A stretch of DNA of 64,000 bases from Lithospermum erythrorhizon (lineage: Eukaryota > Streptophyta > Magnoliopsida > Boraginales > Boraginaceae): positions 1 through 64,000 of the forward strand of contig JADFUC010002265.1 of assembly GCA_019722365.1 (NCBI GenBank). The letters run 5' to 3'. Positions 60,150-64,000 of this stretch are shown here, piece after piece. The notes under the pieces are model-generated. The model searched no databases and had not been told where the DNA came from. It was given only the letters and a program-made list of their open reading frames with translations. Position 1 is the first letter of the stretch, and every line of letters starts with the position of its first letter. The position numbers and the translations under genes are program-made.

Positions 60150-62596
60150 CTGATTTTTAGTGTCATTTGCCCCGTTAGAAATCATGACATATTTTTTGAA
60201 AAACCCAATTCCATTCTCGTTTAGGGTGTACGTAGACCTACCTTAGTATACACCTACCTAGGTAGACAAAAGACACATTCAGGGTTCAACTTCGATCACC
60301 TTCCTTGGTTGAAGCCTGGTATTGGTTTTGTCCTAAGTTAATATTGATCTTCATATAAACTAGCAGTGTATGTTCATGAATCTAATCATAAAACAATTCA
60401 TAAAACAACTAGTTTAGCCTAATCCCCTCCCTCCTTTCGATCTCCTTTAGTGGAAGACCGCTTTAGGTTCAAAGTAGTTCGTTCATTTTAAACCATCAAT
60501 AATCTAAATAAGACAATTGATAAGTTTATTCATTATCATTGTGAAGGTGTTGATTTCAAATATTGCACCTTAATTCCCTTTTCTATAGCATGGAAAGTTG
60601 GAAACATATCAAACTCCTTAATATTTTAGAGTTACAACGTCATATTTCATTTATATTAATGTGTTCATTGTGTGCATTAAAAGTTATCCTGTTTTGTTTT
60701 TCAATCATCAAAATTATATTTTATTTTTTTAATTGGTACACAGTTTAAATTTGAACCAAAATTATCAGTATAATATTGTTGGTATAAAAATTCATTAGAT
60801 TGTTGAAAAAGATTAATGTATATTTCGAACGGTCATTTCGAATGAGCTAAATTTGTTCATCCTCTAACCTCTCAAATAGGCATCACACTCTCCATCACCA
60901 CCTCCTCCTCGTTGTTGGTGATCATCAAGCTAGAACTATCTCTTGTATATTTACAAAAAAGTGTAAATAATTTTGAAATACCATAATTTATCAATAATAG
61001 TATTTACTAGTGATATTGAAATATCATAATTTATCAATAATAATATGCATCATAATTTATAAGTAAGTATTTTATATTTCACCCATCATAATTTTTTTTA
61101 GTTTCGTCCATGTTTAACCTATATGATTCTCTATTGAGAAATCGTTGAGTTGATCGTTATTAACTTCGAATTTATTAATAATATTGTGGATTTTATACTA
61201 ATACACCTACAATCAATTGGTTTTGATATGTACATAGCTAAGACTCTCAACATCCTCAAAGATTGCTTTCACAATCAAATTCAAACCAACACAACAATTT
61301 CCTTTGCTTCTCGAGTCATGCACTCATGTGGATCAAACATAGTATTATATGCAGTCGAATATATATGGACACTTGTCAACAAGTCGAATATGAATACCAA
61401 TAATATTGCAAGTGTGTTTGATACGTTGCATAACTTTTTCAATCGAATCAAGATTCAAGAACCACAACTTTTCAATTTAAGTTGACAAATATAATGGCTG
61501 AAAAACTCTAGCGAATTGTATTAATCAAGAAACATATTTACAAGTGTAGAGTCTTTTTCAACATCAATAACATATGATTTTTCTTGATTGATATAAATGG
61601 GGTTCTTCAAACCCACAAAAATTCTTGGTTTGCTGGTAAGTTACATTTGGAATTCAATTATTGGCAGACTTTGGAAACCAAGTTGACATTTCATGATTTA
61701 ATTCAATTTTTCTGCAAATTATGAGTTTTGAAAGTAACCATGTTTAAGTTTGGTACCATGCAATTTTCCAAAGACTGATTATCAAATAAATTGCATGAAG
61801 GTGACTCTGAATTTGCATTTGTGCACCGTTTATTTCTTGTTTTTTCAATTTCTTATGTTTTTCTTGCTAGGCTGGCTGATACCAACATGTATTAATGTTG
61901 CATCATTGTTAAACATGATCTCATCTTTTGGAAGTATTATATATTTATATGGTTTTAGCTACATTTGTGAAACACTGCCATTTCAAGATTTGTATTATAA
62001 AAGAGCTGATTGGTGGTATTACATTTGTAGTGCCTAAAGCCTTATTTGGAAACATTGGTAGCTACTAGCTATGGTTGAGGAGGGTGGTACTTGCACATCC
62101 AGAATGTCAATTCCCTTCTTGATATTGTTTAGAGATGCAAGGTAAATTCATGTTCTTTTATATTCTAACAAAGATGTGATTTTTAGCTATATTTAATAAT
62201 GCAAGAACAAGGTGAAGTACTAGGATGTGTGTATGGGGTGGGGAGATGATTTGATTATTGTTTTTAGGGTAAGGTTTCCTTCAATGTTCATGATTCCCTC
62301 ACCTCCTTGTTTCTACCAAACTCATGCATGTCTTTCACATTTGCTTGAATTCTTGTACTCTCTCGTGGCAGTTTGGTGTAGTGGTGAGACTCACTTGTAG
62401 GAGAAGGTTCAATACAGGCTTAGGCCAAATTGAACCTTGGAAGTGCTGATTTTGTTGGATATTGATTATTACTGATGCAGCAATTTTGTTAGGACTTCTT
62501 TGAATTTCCTTTTTTCGCTTTTTAATTTTCTTGTGTCAGATGATAAGGATATTTAGAATCAGTCGTGAAACTTCAACTTAGAGTTAGATTTCAGCA
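60150..62596. other. Region upstream of the MATE gene
   Basis: No protein gene recognised. 60970-61070 has a short repeat of GAAATA(T/C)CATAATTTATCAAT. A possible splice acceptor (TTGTGTCAG, 62531-62539) precedes the MATE start and may end a 5'UTR intron. In-frame TAG at 62585-62587 excludes a longer N-terminus within this exon. Confidence 0.5.
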
Positions 62597-64000
62597 ATGA
62601 ATTGTATGCGGCATTGGCAAAAGAGAATTGACATTTTTTTCATGGGAGGCAGATCGGTTCTTAAGTTGGATGAGCTTGGTATTGAAATAGCAACGATTGC
62701 CTTCCCCGCGGCTCTTGCTTTGACTGCTGATCCTATTGCATCTTTAGTCGATACAGCTTTTATTGGCCAAATAGGTATCTTCTTTACATTGATGTAATTT
62801 GATTTCTTCCCTTTTGCTCAATCTCTTTGTTGTCAAGGTTTGCAAAGCTTAAAGAGAGATGAGCAATTTGTCAAAGTTATTGAAGTACAATTCAAATTTG
62901 ATTTCTTCCCTTTTGCTGAATTACACTTGCAGGGGCAGTGGAACTTGCGGCTGTAGGAGTATCGATTGCTCTCTTCAATCAAGTATCAAGAGTGGCTATA
63001 TTCCCATTAGTTAGTATCACCACCTCCTTTGTCGCTGAAGAAGATGCACTCGCATCACAAGATGCTAAAAGTGTAGAATTAGGATCAACATTAGATAGTG
63101 AAAACAAAAAATTGATACCAACAGATGAAAATGGTGAGTAATTATCTATTTAGAGTCATAAAGTGACATACTGACATTGGAGTGTGGATGGATATTGCCA
63201 GCTAGCTTTTAATCAATTTCTTGTGTTTTGTGTCAACTTCTGCTCATAGATTATGAACAGAGTGAATATAACAAAGAACTGCTTGGAAATACAGTAGAAG
63301 TAACTAAACATGGGAATGAGAAAAGGCACATACCATCAGCTTCTTCTGCCTTAATCATTGGTAGTATCCTTGGTGTCCTCCAAGCTATATTCCTCATCTG
63401 CTTAGCAAAGCCTCTACTGAACTTCATGGGCATCAAGAAAGTATGTTGAGTTTTGCAATATTAAAAGATCTACTTTCTAACTTCAATCTAATGTAGTCTT
63501 ATTTGATTGACTGAGTAATTTTGTGGAAGTCGTAGTTAGCTTCACCTATGTATTCATTTTCCTCTAATACAACTAAAAAATTGCATATTGTAACCTTTTT
63601 TCTGTATGCAGGGTTCTCTTATGCTAAAACCTGCACAACAGTACTTGACGCTAAGGTCACTTGGAGCACCTGCTGTCCTACTCTCATTGGCCATGCAAGG
63701 AGTTTTTCGTGGATTTAAGGATACGAAAACTCCTTTATATGCAACTGGTGAGTTATTTAATACACTATTACAATTTCATTAGTTAAATGATATATTTTGA
63801 AAATTATCTTGAAAAACTGGCTTACAGATGAGTAAACAAAGAAAAAATCTCCTTATAGGATGGCAATGGTTAAAGTCCTAAATAGAAAATGATATTTGGA
63901 GAGATGCAAAATGATCTAAACTTTCGTTTATCGCCTTTTGTGTAGTGATTGGGGACATGACAAATATCATCTTGGATCCAATATTTATGTTTGTTTTCCA
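62597..64000 (+). CDS. MATE-family citrate-type efflux transporter, N-terminal part (FRD3/DTX42-like)
   Basis: Five exons join in frame: 62597-62774, 62933-63133, 63250-63440, 63612-63747, 63946 to the window end (253 residues, C-terminal half missing). All introns are GT-AG. Seen: DELGIEIATIAFPAALALTA and DPIASLVDTAFIGQIG, then ELAAVGVSIALFNQVSR and FPLVSITTSFVAEEDA. A long hydrophilic loop (about residues 100-160) is typical of the plant citrate MATE clade. Then SALIIGSILGVLQAIFL, LRSLGAPAVLLSLAMQGVFR, GFKDTKTPLYATVIGD and NIILDPIFMFVF. The match is to Arabidopsis DTX42/DTX43 (AtMATE, FRD3), membrane proteins that export citrate for aluminium tolerance or xylem iron transport. Which of these it is cannot be told from this half. 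Confidence 0.92.

Noticed and set aside
61150..61485. 111-codon plus-strand open frame
   Set aside because: Ile/Asn/Phe-rich product of AT-rich DNA with no recognisable motif, splice context or neighbouring exons.
62374..62416. tRNA-like boxes (TGGTGTAGTGG and GGTTCAATACA) upstream of the MATE gene
   Set aside because: The boxes are only 32 bases apart, no acceptor stem forms, and no A-tailed body follows; too degenerate to call a tRNA or SINE.
1..64000. CRISPR array, operon, phage or bacterial defence system
   Set aside because: All genes have plant introns, repeats are plant transposons and tandem arrays, and no short spaced-repeat array was seen.

Overview
This is nuclear DNA from a flowering plant, almost certainly a eudicot. 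The evidence is a set of intron-containing plant genes (mitochondrial ADP/ATP carrier, E-class PPR protein, xanthine dehydrogenase, MATE transporter) in a very AT-rich background filled with plant transposons. The genus cannot be read from the sequence alone.

Layout. 1-6060: degenerate Ty1/copia retrotransposon on the minus strand (RNase H, RT, integrase, protease, gag, PBS, 5' LTR). 6.1-9.3 kb: a second LTR-like stretch, a tRNA-derived SINE and a block resembling plant mitochondrial DNA. 10.0-13.4 kb: complete ADP/ATP carrier gene (+) with a 1.7-kb 5'UTR intron that holds MITEs. 13.8-16.7 kb: decayed PIF/Harbinger element with a Myb/SANT-like ORF and a transposase remnant. 16.8-17.7 kb: long-TIR element. 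18.7-22.5 kb: a wrecked duplicate zone (5' part of the PPR gene, a copia gag fragment, rearranged pieces of the XDH gene, a SINE), then a Harbinger-derived MITE. 23.4-25.4 kb: intact PPR gene (SLO1-like, +). 27.0-30.5 kb: a TIR element with a GC-rich interior, a CCGGATCC-rich hAT-like block and a 631-bp tandem repeat. 31.5-43.4 kb: xanthine dehydrogenase gene (minus, 14 exons, 1359 codons). 44.0-45.7 kb: a second tandem array. 46-57 kb: two different hAT transposon remnants, dispersed repeat pairs, a telobox-rich minisatellite and a solo-LTR candidate. 57.6-58.1 kb: two orphan C-terminal exons. 62.6-64 kb: first five exons of a MATE citrate-type transporter (+), cut by the window edge.

The genes do not form a functional unit. 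The carrier exchanges ADP and ATP across the inner mitochondrial membrane, the PPR protein should edit mitochondrial transcripts, XDH acts in cytosolic purine breakdown, and the MATE protein exports citrate-like anions. The most notable signals are: (a) XDH exon 3 carries small compensating indels that replace the fourth [2Fe-2S] cysteine, while a broken duplicate of that exon about 20 kb away keeps it; (b) the duplicate XDH pieces are in circularly permuted order and follow a truncated PPR duplicate, suggesting an old duplication of the PPR-XDH block; (c) a Harbinger element and its deletion-derived MITE lie within 6 kb of each other. I found no CRISPR array, operon or convincing new defence or biosynthetic system.
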